The notes under the pieces are model-generated. The model saw only the letters and a program-made list of their open reading frames with translations. It did no database searches and had not been told where the DNA came from. A stretch of 53,966 nucleotides of DNA from an uncultured Alphaproteobacteria bacterium (GTDB taxonomy: Bacteria > Pseudomonadota > Alphaproteobacteria > HIMB59 > GCA-002718135), in NCBI GenBank assembly GCA_902512325.1, contig CABXIT010000005.1, positions 1 to 53,966 on the forward strand. Reading direction: 5' to 3'. Positions within the stretch are counted from its first letter, which is position 1; each line of letters opens with the position of its first letter. Positions 16,748 through 25,759 of this stretch are shown here, in pieces. Both the position numbers and the translations under genes were made by a program.

Positions 16748-18379
16748 TTAAATCTCCTTTGCTTTATTTCTTAGTTCAAATTTTTGTATTTTGCCTGTTG
16801 AAGTTTTTGGCAACTCACCAAATACTATATTCTTTGGTCTTTTAAATCCAGCCATATTTTCTTTACAGAACTGAATAATTTCTTCTTCAGTAGCATTTTT
16901 TCCAGGTACTAACTCAACAAATGCACATGGAGTTTCTCCCCATTTTTCATCAGGTTTTGCCACAACTGCGACAAGTGATACAGAAGGATGTTTTGCAACA
17001 ACATTCTCTACTTCTACAGAGGAAATATTTTCACCTCCAGAAATAATGATATCTTTAGAGCGGTCTTTAATTTGAATGTATCCATCTGGATAAACAACAG
17101 CCAAATCTCCTGAATGAAACCAGCCATTTCTCATTGATATTTCAGTTGCTTCTTTGTTTTTATAATAGCCTTTCATTACCACATTTCCACGCATTAGGAT
17201 TTCTCCCATTGTTTTTCCATCTTTTGGAACGGGGGTATATGTTTCTGGATCAGCAACCATCGCTTCTTCAAGATTTGGATAGCGTACTCCTTGTCTTGCA
17301 TTCAACTCTGCTTTTTCACTATTTGAACGATCATTCCATTCTTCATTCCATGCACATTGCAAAACATGTCCATATGTTTCTGTGAGTCCATACACGTGCA
17401 TAACTTCAAATCCTAAGTTATCCATTTTCTCTAAAATAGCACTTGTTGGGGGTGCTCCCGCTGTAAGAACATAAATTTTATGATTGATTTCTTTTTTGTC
17501 TTTTTCTTCAGCGTTAGCAATTAAATTTAATACAATTGGTGCACCGCCAAAATGTGTTACTTTGTGTTTATCGATAAGATTGTAAATATCCTTAGCAATA
17601 ATATATCGACAACAAATTACTTTGGCGTGAATTAATGCAGCAGTCCACGGATACCCCCATCCATTACAGTGAAACATTGGTACAGTTGCAAGAAAAGTAA
17701 TTTTATTTGTCATGTTCCAAGCAGTGACACTACCTGTTGACATTAAATAAGATCCACGATGATGATAAACAACACCTTTTGGTTTGCCTGTTGTCCCCGA
17801 TGTATAACTTAGAGAGATTGCTTGCCATTCATCTTCTGGCAAAGACCAATTAAAATCATCTTTACCTAACTCAAGAAATTCTTCATATGTCCAATCTCCT
17901 ATTTTTTCACCTTCTTCTTCTTTAAAGATTGCTTGATCATCATGGATATCAATAATTGGTATTTTTTTACCATAAATGCTCAAGGCTTTTTTAATAGTTG
18001 GAGAAAATTGTGTATCAGTAATTAATAGCTTCGCATCACTATGCTCTAAAATATAAGCAATTGTTTCTGCGTCTAGCCGTGTATTAATTGTATTAACTAC
18101 TCCGCCTATCATTGGAACAGAATAATGGGCTTCTAACAATTCTGGAGTATTTGCTGCAATAATAGAAACGGTACTACCAAGGCCAATACCCTGCTTTTTC
18201 AAGGCACTTGCAAATTTAGTACAACGATTATATGTTTGAAACCATGTGTAACTTCTATTTCCGTAAACTACTGATTCATAATTTGGATAAATATCTTTAG
18301 CGCGAGTAATAAAACTCAATGGAGATAAAGGGGTATAATTTGCTTTATTTTTATTAAGATCTGTCGAAAATTGATTCAT
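16748..18379 (-). CDS. Acyl-CoA synthetase, DmdB/medium-chain type
   Basis: A 543-residue AMP-forming acyl-CoA ligase. The P-loop is SLSYTSGTTGKPKGVVYHHR near residue 190, followed by VPMFHCNGWGYPW, the YGLTETYG motif near 330, GWFHSGDLAVVYPDGYIQIKD near 420 and the C-terminal catalytic Lys in PKTSTGKIQKFELR near 530. Length and the MFHCNGW signature fit the group containing DmdB (methylmercaptopropionate-CoA ligase) and medium/short-chain fatty-acid ligases. Adjacency to metY makes the DmdB role attractive, because DmdB-type degradation of DMSP releases methanethiol that MetY can fix, but sequence alone does not prove it. Confidence 0.85.
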   Translation of the reverse strand: MNQFSTDLNKNKANYTPLSPLSFITRAKDIYPNYESVVYGNRSYTWFQTYNRCTKFASALKKQGIGLGSTVSIIAANTPELLEAHYSVPMIGGVVNTINTRLDAETIAYILEHSDAKLLITDTQFSPTIKKALSIYGKKIPIIDIHDDQAIFKEEEGEKIGDWTYEEFLELGKDDFNWSLPEDEWQAISLSYTSGTTGKPKGVVYHHRGSYLMSTGSVTAWNMTNKITFLATVPMFHCNGWGYPWTAALIHAKVICCRYIIAKDIYNLIDKHKVTHFGGAPIVLNLIANAEEKDKKEINHKIYVLTAGAPPTSAILEKMDNLGFEVMHVYGLTETYGHVLQCAWNEEWNDRSNSEKAELNARQGVRYPNLEEAMVADPETYTPVPKDGKTMGEILMRGNVVMKGYYKNKEATEISMRNGWFHSGDLAVVYPDGYIQIKDRSKDIIISGGENISSVEVENVVAKHPSVSLVAVVAKPDEKWGETPCAFVELVPGKNATEEEIIQFCKENMAGFKRPKNIVFGELPKTSTGKIQKFELRNKAKEI

Positions 18380-18434
18380 GAATTTGTTTATAGCATTAAA
18401 AAAAATAATTAAAATCCTTAGTCAAGTGGATTAA

Positions 18435-20738
18435 TTAATTAAACAAAGGTTTCCCCGTATCAAGCGTGTGTCGGATACGCTCTTGTGTGGGTTTTTGTTT
18501 AATTAAATCAATGAAAGTTTCTCTTTCAAGATCATATAAATTTTGCTCTGTTAATATTGTTGATGGCATTGTATTACCACCACTCAACATATACCCTAAT
18601 TTTTTGCCGACCTCGATACCATGTTCACCAATTACTTTTTTATCCTTTAATTCATCTAATATATCCATCATCTCTGACATTATAGTTGATCCTGGTAAAG
18701 AGAATGAAGCGCTTTCTAATATTTGATAATTTTCTCTTTTTGAAAAAATAAGATTATCAGCCTCTTCTATTAAGCGGTCTCTGCTCATAACCATTATATC
18801 TTGCTCTCCTAAAAATTGTTGAGCTTTTGCCTTTATTGGAGAATCGGCAGTAGTTGCATATCCTATCAAATTAAAAACTTTTAATGATAATAGTTTAGGG
18901 TCTTTTTTAATCTCATGATGGTTAGACCATCGTCGCAGCATTTCTTTGCATCCACCTCCTGCTGGAATTAGACCCACTAGTGATTCTACTAAACCAAGTA
19001 CAGAGTTGGAATGTGCTGCTATAAAACTAGTTTGTGAAATGACTTCATATCCACCACCAATAGCTAGTCCCGAAGGACAAGAGACTACAGGAAATTTTGC
19101 ATGTTGAAGTTGGTAAAGAGATTGTTGAAAGTTATTTAGAAAAAGATCAATATCTTTAAATTGCTTATTCACGGCTTTTTCGTAGAAAAAATTTAAATTG
19201 ACTCCTGCAGAAAATTGCATTGCATCATTAGCAATGACTATCCCATCATACCTATCACTACATAAATCATGAGCTTTAATTAAACAATCATTAGTGAATC
19301 CATCAAGTACATTTGCTTTTGTATGAAACTCAACACAAAGAAATCTTGATTTTCCTGATACCTCCCAAATACTTGCTGATAAATTAGTATAGATTGGTTT
19401 AGATGATTTTTTAATATCAGATAAAGATATTACCCCATCTGGCCTCTGCATTGGAACATAAGAGTGTTTGGGATGAAAATATTCTAATGAATCATGTGAC
19501 GTTCTAAATAATGAATTTTCTTGATCTTGAATTTTTTTGATAAAAGATGGAATTGCTTCATCTTGATTTAACATTGAAATAAAATTCCCTATTCCAATTT
19601 CATTAAGTATTTCAAAAGGACCCTTCGACCAGTTAAATCCACATTTCATCGCGTCATCAATATCATTGAAATTTTCAGTGACATCGGGAATTAAGCTTGA
19701 TGCATATAAAATTGTTTTTTTCATAATAGACCATGCATATTGTCCATATACATCTTTTCGATTTAAAACCTGCATGACATCCATAACATCAGGGAGTTGC
19801 AAATCTACTTTTTTTGACTCATGATAAGTATTACTATTATAATTCAGTGACTCTAAAACTTTTTTATCTGAGGATTTATTCATCCGGAAAAAACCACCTT
19901 TACCTTTTCTTCCCGTATAGCCATCGGCAATGAGCTGCTTTATAATTGGTAGTTCTTTTCCTACTTTATGAAAAGGATCATTAGATGGTAATTCTTTGAT
20001 AAAACTTTTTAAAACATCTGCCATTAAATCAATACCAATTAAGTCATATAATCCAAATATTCCTGTTTTAGGAATACCAAGAGGTCTTCCAAAAACAGCA
20101 TCAGCTTCTTCAACGCTGAGCCCAAGATTAAAAGCTTCGGTCATTGCAACTTGCATTGCATAAACACCTACGCGGTTACCTAAAAATCCTGGTGAGTCGT
20201 TACAAACAACGACTGTCTTTCCTAAAATCTTATCGCCAAATGTAACGAGATTATTTATTTTTTCTTTATTATTTTGCGGTCCAATGACTAATTCAAGTAA
20301 TCTCATATAACGAACCGGATTAAAAAAATGTGTAATACAAAAAACTTCTTTCATTTCCTTCGACATTCCTTCTGTCAATACCTTAAGAGGAATAGAAGAG
20401 GTATTTGATGAGACGAGAGCACCAGGTTTTCGTAAAGAATCAATCTGTGAATAGAGGGTTTTTTTTATGTCTATCCTTTCAACAACTGCCTCAACAACCC
20501 AATCAGCATCTTTTAAAGTTTCCATATCATTTTCAATACTTCCAGGAATAATATGATTAAAATTATCTTCTTCCATTAACAAGGGGGGTCTTGATTTTTT
20601 GATTCTTTCACATGCATTGGTGGCAATCTCTATGGTTAAATCAAGTAAATGAACTTGCAAACCTGCATTTGCTACCTGTGCGGCAATCCCGCTTCCCATA
20701 GTTCCTGATCCAATAACTACAACTTTTGAAATTTTCAT
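18435..20738 (-). CDS. 3-hydroxyacyl-CoA dehydrogenase/enoyl-CoA hydratase, FadN-like
   Basis: A 767-residue bifunctional beta-oxidation enzyme. The dehydrogenase comes first (VVIGSGTMGSGIAAQVANAG at residues 7-26; catalytic His in ITHFFNPVRYM near 141), and a crotonase-type domain follows at about 450-700 (SAGVNLNFF; GLVESLVGLIPAGGGCKE). This order (dehydrogenase, then hydratase) is that of FadN rather than FadB. Thiolase and acyl-CoA dehydrogenase partners are not beside it. It heads the minus-strand operon with the acyl-CoA ligase 55 bases downstream. The hydratase may act on crotonyl-type or methylthio-acryloyl-type CoA esters. Confidence 0.87.
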   Translation of the reverse strand: MKISKVVVIGSGTMGSGIAAQVANAGLQVHLLDLTIEIATNACERIKKSRPPLLMEEDNFNHIIPGSIENDMETLKDADWVVEAVVERIDIKKTLYSQIDSLRKPGALVSSNTSSIPLKVLTEGMSKEMKEVFCITHFFNPVRYMRLLELVIGPQNNKEKINNLVTFGDKILGKTVVVCNDSPGFLGNRVGVYAMQVAMTEAFNLGLSVEEADAVFGRPLGIPKTGIFGLYDLIGIDLMADVLKSFIKELPSNDPFHKVGKELPIIKQLIADGYTGRKGKGGFFRMNKSSDKKVLESLNYNSNTYHESKKVDLQLPDVMDVMQVLNRKDVYGQYAWSIMKKTILYASSLIPDVTENFNDIDDAMKCGFNWSKGPFEILNEIGIGNFISMLNQDEAIPSFIKKIQDQENSLFRTSHDSLEYFHPKHSYVPMQRPDGVISLSDIKKSSKPIYTNLSASIWEVSGKSRFLCVEFHTKANVLDGFTNDCLIKAHDLCSDRYDGIVIANDAMQFSAGVNLNFFYEKAVNKQFKDIDLFLNNFQQSLYQLQHAKFPVVSCPSGLAIGGGYEVISQTSFIAAHSNSVLGLVESLVGLIPAGGGCKEMLRRWSNHHEIKKDPKLLSLKVFNLIGYATTADSPIKAKAQQFLGEQDIMVMSRDRLIEEADNLIFSKRENYQILESASFSLPGSTIMSEMMDILDELKDKKVIGEHGIEVGKKLGYMLSGGNTMPSTILTEQNLYDLERETFIDLIKQKPTQERIRHTLDTGKPLFN

Positions 20739-20807
20739 TTTTTAAGAGTTTATATAGATAATTTAGTAAATCTCACTAAAAGAAATACAAAAAAATAAGG
20801 TATTTGA

Positions 20808-22226
20808 GTGGAAAATATTGTAAATAGCTTTATAGCCCACGCGATGAAAAAAAACCCATCAAGAAATGTGCATTTGAAAAAAGGCCCTTCAAAACTGCTT
20901 GAAATTATTAATAGTTCAATTGTTGTAGATCAAAGAATGTACAAAGAGGATATTGAGGGCTCAATAGCTCATGCTAAAATGCTGGGTAAACAAAAAATTA
21001 TTACCAAAAAAGAAGAAGCAAAAATTGTCAATGGCTTAAAAATAATTTTAAACAATATAAATAAAAGAAAAGTAAGATTCAAAAAAGAGCTTGAGGATAT
21101 TCATATGAATATCGAGTCAATGCTCTTTCAACAAATAGGTGCAACAGCTGGAAAATTACATACAGCTCGATCAAGAAATGATCAGGTTGTTACAGATTTT
21201 AAAATGTGGATAAAAAATAATAGTGTTAGCTTAGATAAGCATCTAAAAAAATTGCAAAAGTGTTTAATTAATATCGCAAAAAAACACACCCTTACAATAA
21301 TGCCTGGATATACACATTTACAGGTAGCTCAACCAATTTCCCTAGCACATTATTGTCTTGCATATGTTGAGATGATTGGTCGAGATAGATTGAGATTAAA
21401 GAATTGTATTGATATATTAAATGAAAATCCTCTTGGAGCCGGAGCTTTGGCAGGAACATCATTTCCTATCGATAGAAATTATACTTCGAAGTTATTGAAT
21501 TTTAATAAACCCACAGTAAATGCACTTGATAGTGTTTCAGACAGAGATTTTGCTGTTGAATTTTTATTTGTTTTATCATTGATTAGCATACACTTGTCTA
21601 GAATGGCTGATGAAATTATTCTTTGGGCTAATCAACAATTTAATTTTGTTAAACTGCCAGATGAGTTAGCCACAGGTAGTTCTATTATGCCGCAGAAAAA
21701 AAACCCAGATGGTGCTGAATTAGTAAGGGGTAATGCAGGTAATGTTATAGGTAATTTAAATGCTTTGCTAGTTATTCTAAAGGGACTTCCCTTAGCTTAC
21801 AGCAAGGATTTGCAAGATGATAAAAAAATTATATTTTCTTCGTATGACAATATTTGTTTAGCCTTAGATGTGATGACAGAAATGTGGTCAGGCATTACCT
21901 TTAACACTAATGTAATGGCAGAATCTGTACAAAACTCAAATGCTACAGCCACAGATTTTGCAAATTGGTTAGTACAGCATCTAAAGTTTTCTTTTAGAGA
22001 GGCATATAAATTAACAGGCAAAATAGTTGCTTATGCCGATAAAAAAAATAAAAAATTACACCAGTTAGAATTAAAAGAATTACAAAAATTTAATAAAAAA
22101 ATTAATAATGATGCTAAAAAAACTTTTTCAGTTAATGAAAGTGTTAATAATAAAAAAAGTTTTGGAGGAACATCTCCACAAAGTGTTAAACAAACTATAA
22201 AATATGCTATAAAAAAATATCTATAA
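20808..22226 (+). CDS. argH: Argininosuccinate lyase
   Basis: A 472-residue enzyme of the last step of arginine synthesis, splitting argininosuccinate into arginine and fumarate. The fumarase/aspartase signature GSSIMPQKKNPDGAELVRG is near residue 291, the HTARSRNDQ segment near 118, and the TIMPGYTHLQVAQP His-bearing block near 163. GTG start with AAGG seven bases upstream; an in-frame ATG at 20844 is the alternative. It overlaps the lptM start by one base, and the operon continues into lysA. Confidence 0.95.
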   Translation: MENIVNSFIAHAMKKNPSRNVHLKKGPSKLLEIINSSIVVDQRMYKEDIEGSIAHAKMLGKQKIITKKEEAKIVNGLKIILNNINKRKVRFKKELEDIHMNIESMLFQQIGATAGKLHTARSRNDQVVTDFKMWIKNNSVSLDKHLKKLQKCLINIAKKHTLTIMPGYTHLQVAQPISLAHYCLAYVEMIGRDRLRLKNCIDILNENPLGAGALAGTSFPIDRNYTSKLLNFNKPTVNALDSVSDRDFAVEFLFVLSLISIHLSRMADEIILWANQQFNFVKLPDELATGSSIMPQKKNPDGAELVRGNAGNVIGNLNALLVILKGLPLAYSKDLQDDKKIIFSSYDNICLALDVMTEMWSGITFNTNVMAESVQNSNATATDFANWLVQHLKFSFREAYKLTGKIVAYADKKNKKLHQLELKELQKFNKKINNDAKKTFSVNESVNNKKSFGGTSPQSVKQTIKYAIKKYL

Positions 22227-22414
22227 TGAAAAATTATTTATTTATTTTGCTAATCTCATTTTTCCTTATTAGTTGTGGTAAGGTTGGCCCATTAAGTCTA
22301 CCTGAAGATAAATTAAACAAATCTGTAATCAGCTATCCATGCGATGAAGCATGTATGGAAAGATTTGAGGCTGAGAAAGAAAGACAACAGTCAGTTACTA
22401 TTCAAACAGAATAA
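22226..22414 (+). CDS. lptM: LptM-type small lipoprotein
   Basis: A 62-residue lipoprotein. The signal peptide ends in the lipobox LISC (Cys17), directly followed by GKVGPLSLPED, the GxKGPLxxP pattern of LptM (YifL), which assists assembly of the LptD/E lipopolysaccharide translocon. An extra Cys pair (YPCDEACMERF) lies near residue 40, which is not part of the core motif. The position between argH and lysA is the conserved alphaproteobacterial and gammaproteobacterial location. It overlaps argH by one base. Confidence 0.9.
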   Translation: MKNYLFILLISFFLISCGKVGPLSLPEDKLNKSVISYPCDEACMERFEAEKERQQSVTIQTE

Positions 22415-22415
22415 T

Positions 22416-23660
22416 ATGATTTATTATCACAATAACAAGCCCTTCATTGAGGGTGTATCTATAGAAGAAATTGCAAGGTCTCATGTGACACCTTTTTATA
22501 TATATTCTCAAAATAAGATTGAAGATACATTTAAAAAATTAAAGAGAACCTTAAATGCAGAAATTTTTTACGCTGTAAAAGCTAACTCAAATCAAGCAAT
22601 AATAAAATTAATGGCAACATTAGGTGCGGGAGCAGATGTTGTTTCTGTGGGAGAATTAGAGAGAGCTATTGTGGCAGGCGTGAATCCTAAAAAAATTATT
22701 TTTGAAGGAATTGGCAAAACTAATAAAGATATAAGTTTTGCAATAAGTAAAAATATACGCCTTATCAATGTTGAGTCTATAGACGAACTTCAAAGAATAA
22801 ATAGTATTGCATTTGAGCAAAACAAAATAATAGATATTGGAATAAGACTCAATCCTAACATAGATGGACACACAATTGATAAAATTTCTACAGGGAAAAA
22901 AACAGATAAGTTTGGCATAGACACAGAAAAATTAGCTGACATTTTTCAAGTTTTAGAAACTACAAAAAATGTAAACCTTATAGGTATTAGTTGTCACGTA
23001 GGTAGCCAGCTATTTAATATTAATGTTTTTTCTGAAATTTTTAAAAAAATGAAAAAAAATGCACAACTATTTATTGATAAAGGGCACTCTATAAAGCATG
23101 TTGATTTAGGTGGTGGTCTTGGAGTAACTTATCAGCAAAATGAAAAAGTACTAAAATTAGAACTTGTAAAATCAGAAATGGATAAGTGTTTTGAAAATGT
23201 AGCGTATCAATTATCTTTTGAGCCAGGTAGATATCTTGTAGCAAATGCAGGAATTTTAGTAACTTCTATAATAACAATAAAAGATAATGGGGGTATAAAT
23301 TTTTTAATAACAGATGCTGGGATGCATTCTCTCATACGGCCAGCCTTGTATCGAGCTCATCATGATTTAGAAGCAGTCGATAAGAGTAATAATGAATTAA
23401 TTGCCTATACTGTTGCTGGCCCAATATGTGAAAGCTCAGATATATTTGATAAAGATATTAGTTTACCAAAACAAAAAGTAGGAAATCTATTAATTATAAA
23501 AGATACTGGTGCCTATGGAAAGGTTATGGCGTCGAATTATAATTCAAGAGGATTGCCGGCTGAAATACTTGTTAGAAATAATGCTTTTTCTCAAATTCAT
23601 AAGCCACTAAATTCACAAGAACTTATTAGCCAGGATACTATCCCCGAATGGCTTGATTAA
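22416..23660 (+). CDS. lysA: Diaminopimelate decarboxylase
   Basis: A 414-residue PLP enzyme converting meso-diaminopimelate to lysine. The PLP lysine is in IFYAVKANSN near residue 49, followed by HVGSQL, the DLGGGLGV glycine loop, FEPGRYLVANAG near 265 and GAYGKVMASNYNSR near 360. The frame is open to 22344 within lptM, but the alignment-like N-terminus MIYYHNNKPFIEGV and the one-base gap to lptM favour the ATG at 22416. The stop shares a four-base TTAA with the stop of the convergent zinc-ribbon gene. Confidence 0.95.
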   Translation: MIYYHNNKPFIEGVSIEEIARSHVTPFYIYSQNKIEDTFKKLKRTLNAEIFYAVKANSNQAIIKLMATLGAGADVVSVGELERAIVAGVNPKKIIFEGIGKTNKDISFAISKNIRLINVESIDELQRINSIAFEQNKIIDIGIRLNPNIDGHTIDKISTGKKTDKFGIDTEKLADIFQVLETTKNVNLIGISCHVGSQLFNINVFSEIFKKMKKNAQLFIDKGHSIKHVDLGGGLGVTYQQNEKVLKLELVKSEMDKCFENVAYQLSFEPGRYLVANAGILVTSIITIKDNGGINFLITDAGMHSLIRPALYRAHHDLEAVDKSNNELIAYTVAGPICESSDIFDKDISLPKQKVGNLLIIKDTGAYGKVMASNYNSRGLPAEILVRNNAFSQIHKPLNSQELISQDTIPEWLD

Positions 23661-24100
23661 TTTAGTATTTGATAAATAATTTTAGCTAAATCATCAATTA
23701 TCATTCTTGAATTGAAAAAAAATTCATTAATATAAAATGCTACCAAAACAAAAATATTTGTCCCATAATATCTAAAAGCCCAAAATACAAAAAATAAAAA
23801 AACCAATAAAAAAATAACTAAAAAGGTGTTTAACAAACTTACTTTTTTTTCTCTAACTACTGTGCTTGGTAAATTCCTAATTTCTTTTGTTGATATTTCT
23901 ATTTCAGTATTTTTTTCATTAGTTTGAAGTTCTCCTGAAGAGGTCTTAGGTACAGATGATGATAAAAGTTCATCAGCCTGAAGAGGCTCTTGAAACCAGC
24001 GATGATTACAATTAGCGCACTCAACCATTCTTCCATCAGGTTTTAAATCCGCAGAATTTACTATATATTTATAATCACAATCTGAACATTGAATGAACAT
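23657..24100 (-). CDS. MJ0042-type zinc-ribbon membrane protein
   Basis: A 147-residue protein starting MFIQCSDCDYKYIV, with a four-Cys ribbon (CSDC ... CANC within the first 35 residues), a polar linker and one transmembrane segment (about residues 86-106), then a short C-terminal part. The family is common in alphaproteobacteria beside ftsE-ftsX, with unknown function. The frame extends 13 codons further upstream, but the domain begins exactly at this ATG. Here plsC, not ftsE, lies on the other side. Confidence 0.85.
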   Translation of the reverse strand: MFIQCSDCDYKYIVNSADLKPDGRMVECANCNHRWFQEPLQADELLSSSVPKTSSGELQTNEKNTEIEISTKEIRNLPSTVVREKKVSLLNTFLVIFLLVFLFFVFWAFRYYGTNIFVLVAFYINEFFFNSRMIIDDLAKIIYQILN

Positions 24101-24149
24101 AATGTATATATAGAGTAGAGAGGTTAGTATATAAAACAAAATTTATTGT

Positions 24150-24851
24150 ATGTTATTACTTACTATTCTTTTTTATGGTGCTTTAGCATTATGGACGATC
24201 TTAATGGGTATTTTAAGTATCCCTTTCGTTTTTTTTCCTAGTAAATTTATCCGTTTTCCGGCTAAAACATGGATTAAAGGTATTTTTATTTTATTAAAAT
24301 ATATATGTGGTGTAACCCACGAAGTTAGGGGTCATAAAAATTTAACCAAAGAACCACTTATTATTGTTTCAAAACATCAGTCTGCTTTTGAAACTTTTGC
24401 ACTCTATTATTATTTAGAAAGTAGTTTTTTTATTCACAAAAAACAACTTTTCTACATACCAATTTTTGGCCAATATTTATGGAAGAGCAATATGGTGTCA
24501 ATTGATAGAGCAGGACAAGCTAAAGCAATGCGAAAAATGATATCTAATGTTAAAAAAAAATTAGATGATGGTTCAACAATTATTATCTTCCCAGAAGGAA
24601 CAAGAAAAAAACCAGGGGAAAAAGCTGATTATAAAACTGGTTTTATTGGAATATACAACACAACTAAACGAAAACTCCAACCAGTAGCATTAAACTCTGG
24701 ATTATATTGGAAAAAAGGAATAACGATTATTAAAAAAGGTCATATCGTAATAGAGTTTTTACCCCAAATAGAAATAGAGCTTGATAAAAAAGAAGTTTTA
24801 GAAAAAGTTGAATATTCTATTGAGTCAGCAACTAATAAATTGCTGAGTTAG
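24150..24851 (+). CDS. plsC: 1-acyl-sn-glycerol-3-phosphate acyltransferase
   Basis: A 233-residue membrane-bound acyltransferase that makes phosphatidic acid. Hydrophobic N-terminal segments (1-30) precede the catalytic block KHQSAFETF (His plus acidic residue, HX4E as in related alphaproteobacterial enzymes) near residue 75 and the substrate-binding FPEGTRKKPGE near residue 147. It starts 49 bases from the divergent zinc-ribbon gene. The stop shares TTAG with the tyrC stop. Confidence 0.92.
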   Translation: MLLLTILFYGALALWTILMGILSIPFVFFPSKFIRFPAKTWIKGIFILLKYICGVTHEVRGHKNLTKEPLIIVSKHQSAFETFALYYYLESSFFIHKKQLFYIPIFGQYLWKSNMVSIDRAGQAKAMRKMISNVKKKLDDGSTIIIFPEGTRKKPGEKADYKTGFIGIYNTTKRKLQPVALNSGLYWKKGITIIKKGHIVIEFLPQIEIELDKKEVLEKVEYSIESATNKLLS

Positions 24852-25759
24852 TTCTTTTTTTCTGTTGGGTCAAAACTTCCTGCTTGCCCAATATCTTCAA
24901 TTTCTTTACGAATTTTTTTAGATTGATTAAATTTTTTTTCTAGAAATTCTAAATCACTGTTTCTGATTGCTTTTTGATATGTTGAAAGATCCTCACTAAA
25001 TCTACCTAGCATTTCTAGAACCGCATTTTTATTTTTTTGGTACACATCTCTCCACATTATGGGATCACTTCCAGCTAACCTAGTAAAGTCTCTAAAGCCT
25101 GCTGCTGAATATTTTATAACTTCATCACGCATATGAGATTCAAGCTCTGTTGCTGTACCAACAACAGAAAAAGCTATCAGTTGAGGAATATGAGAGGTCA
25201 TTGCAAGTACTCTATCATGTTTTTCAGCGTCCATTATTTCTATAGTCATACCAATTGATTTCCACATTTCGCTAATTGCATCTATAGCTTTATGATCTTG
25301 TTGAAATGGAGTAAGTATACAATATCTGTTTTCAAATAATTTACTAAAACCAAATTCTGGTCCACTCTTTTCAAGACCTGCTATGGGATGCGAAGGAACA
25401 AAAGAGATATTAGTATTCTTTTTTATTTTATTATAATCACTTATAGTACTCATTTTAGTTGAGCCCACATCTGTTACTAGAGTTGGTTGAGAAATAAAGC
25501 TGTCCAATTCAAGAAATATTTTTTCATACATACTAAGAGGGGTACAAATAATAATTAAATCGAATTGAACATTAAAATTAGATAAATTTGTTTCACCTTG
25601 AATTAATAGATTTAAATCTTGGCATTTTTTTATTATCTTATCATTAGAGTCTAAACCATAAACATTATTAGCAACATGATTTTCAATCAAAGCTCTTGAT
25701 ATTGAAGAACCAATTAAACCCATGCCAATAATTAAAACTGAATTAAATTTTTTTTTCAT
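24848..25759 (-). CDS. tyrC: Prephenate/arogenate dehydrogenase
   Basis: A 303-residue NAD(P)-dependent enzyme of tyrosine synthesis (TyrA/TyrC family). The Rossmann motif is VLIIGMGLIGSSISRAL at residues 8-24. The catalytic region includes VPSHPIAGLEKSG near 121 and the MTSHIPQLIAFSVVG block near 190, followed by the family AAGFRDFTRLAGSDP. It is the second gene of an aromatic amino-acid operon, overlapping the stop of the chorismate mutase-HisC gene by one base. Prephenate or arogenate specificity is not decided. Confidence 0.93.
   Translation of the reverse strand: MKKKFNSVLIIGMGLIGSSISRALIENHVANNVYGLDSNDKIIKKCQDLNLLIQGETNLSNFNVQFDLIIICTPLSMYEKIFLELDSFISQPTLVTDVGSTKMSTISDYNKIKKNTNISFVPSHPIAGLEKSGPEFGFSKLFENRYCILTPFQQDHKAIDAISEMWKSIGMTIEIMDAEKHDRVLAMTSHIPQLIAFSVVGTATELESHMRDEVIKYSAAGFRDFTRLAGSDPIMWRDVYQKNKNAVLEMLGRFSEDLSTYQKAIRNSDLEFLEKKFNQSKKIRKEIEDIGQAGSFDPTEKKN

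Noticed and set aside
22344..22415. A LysA start inside lptM.
   Set aside because: The 24 extra residues are the lptM gene read in another frame and do not resemble LysA.
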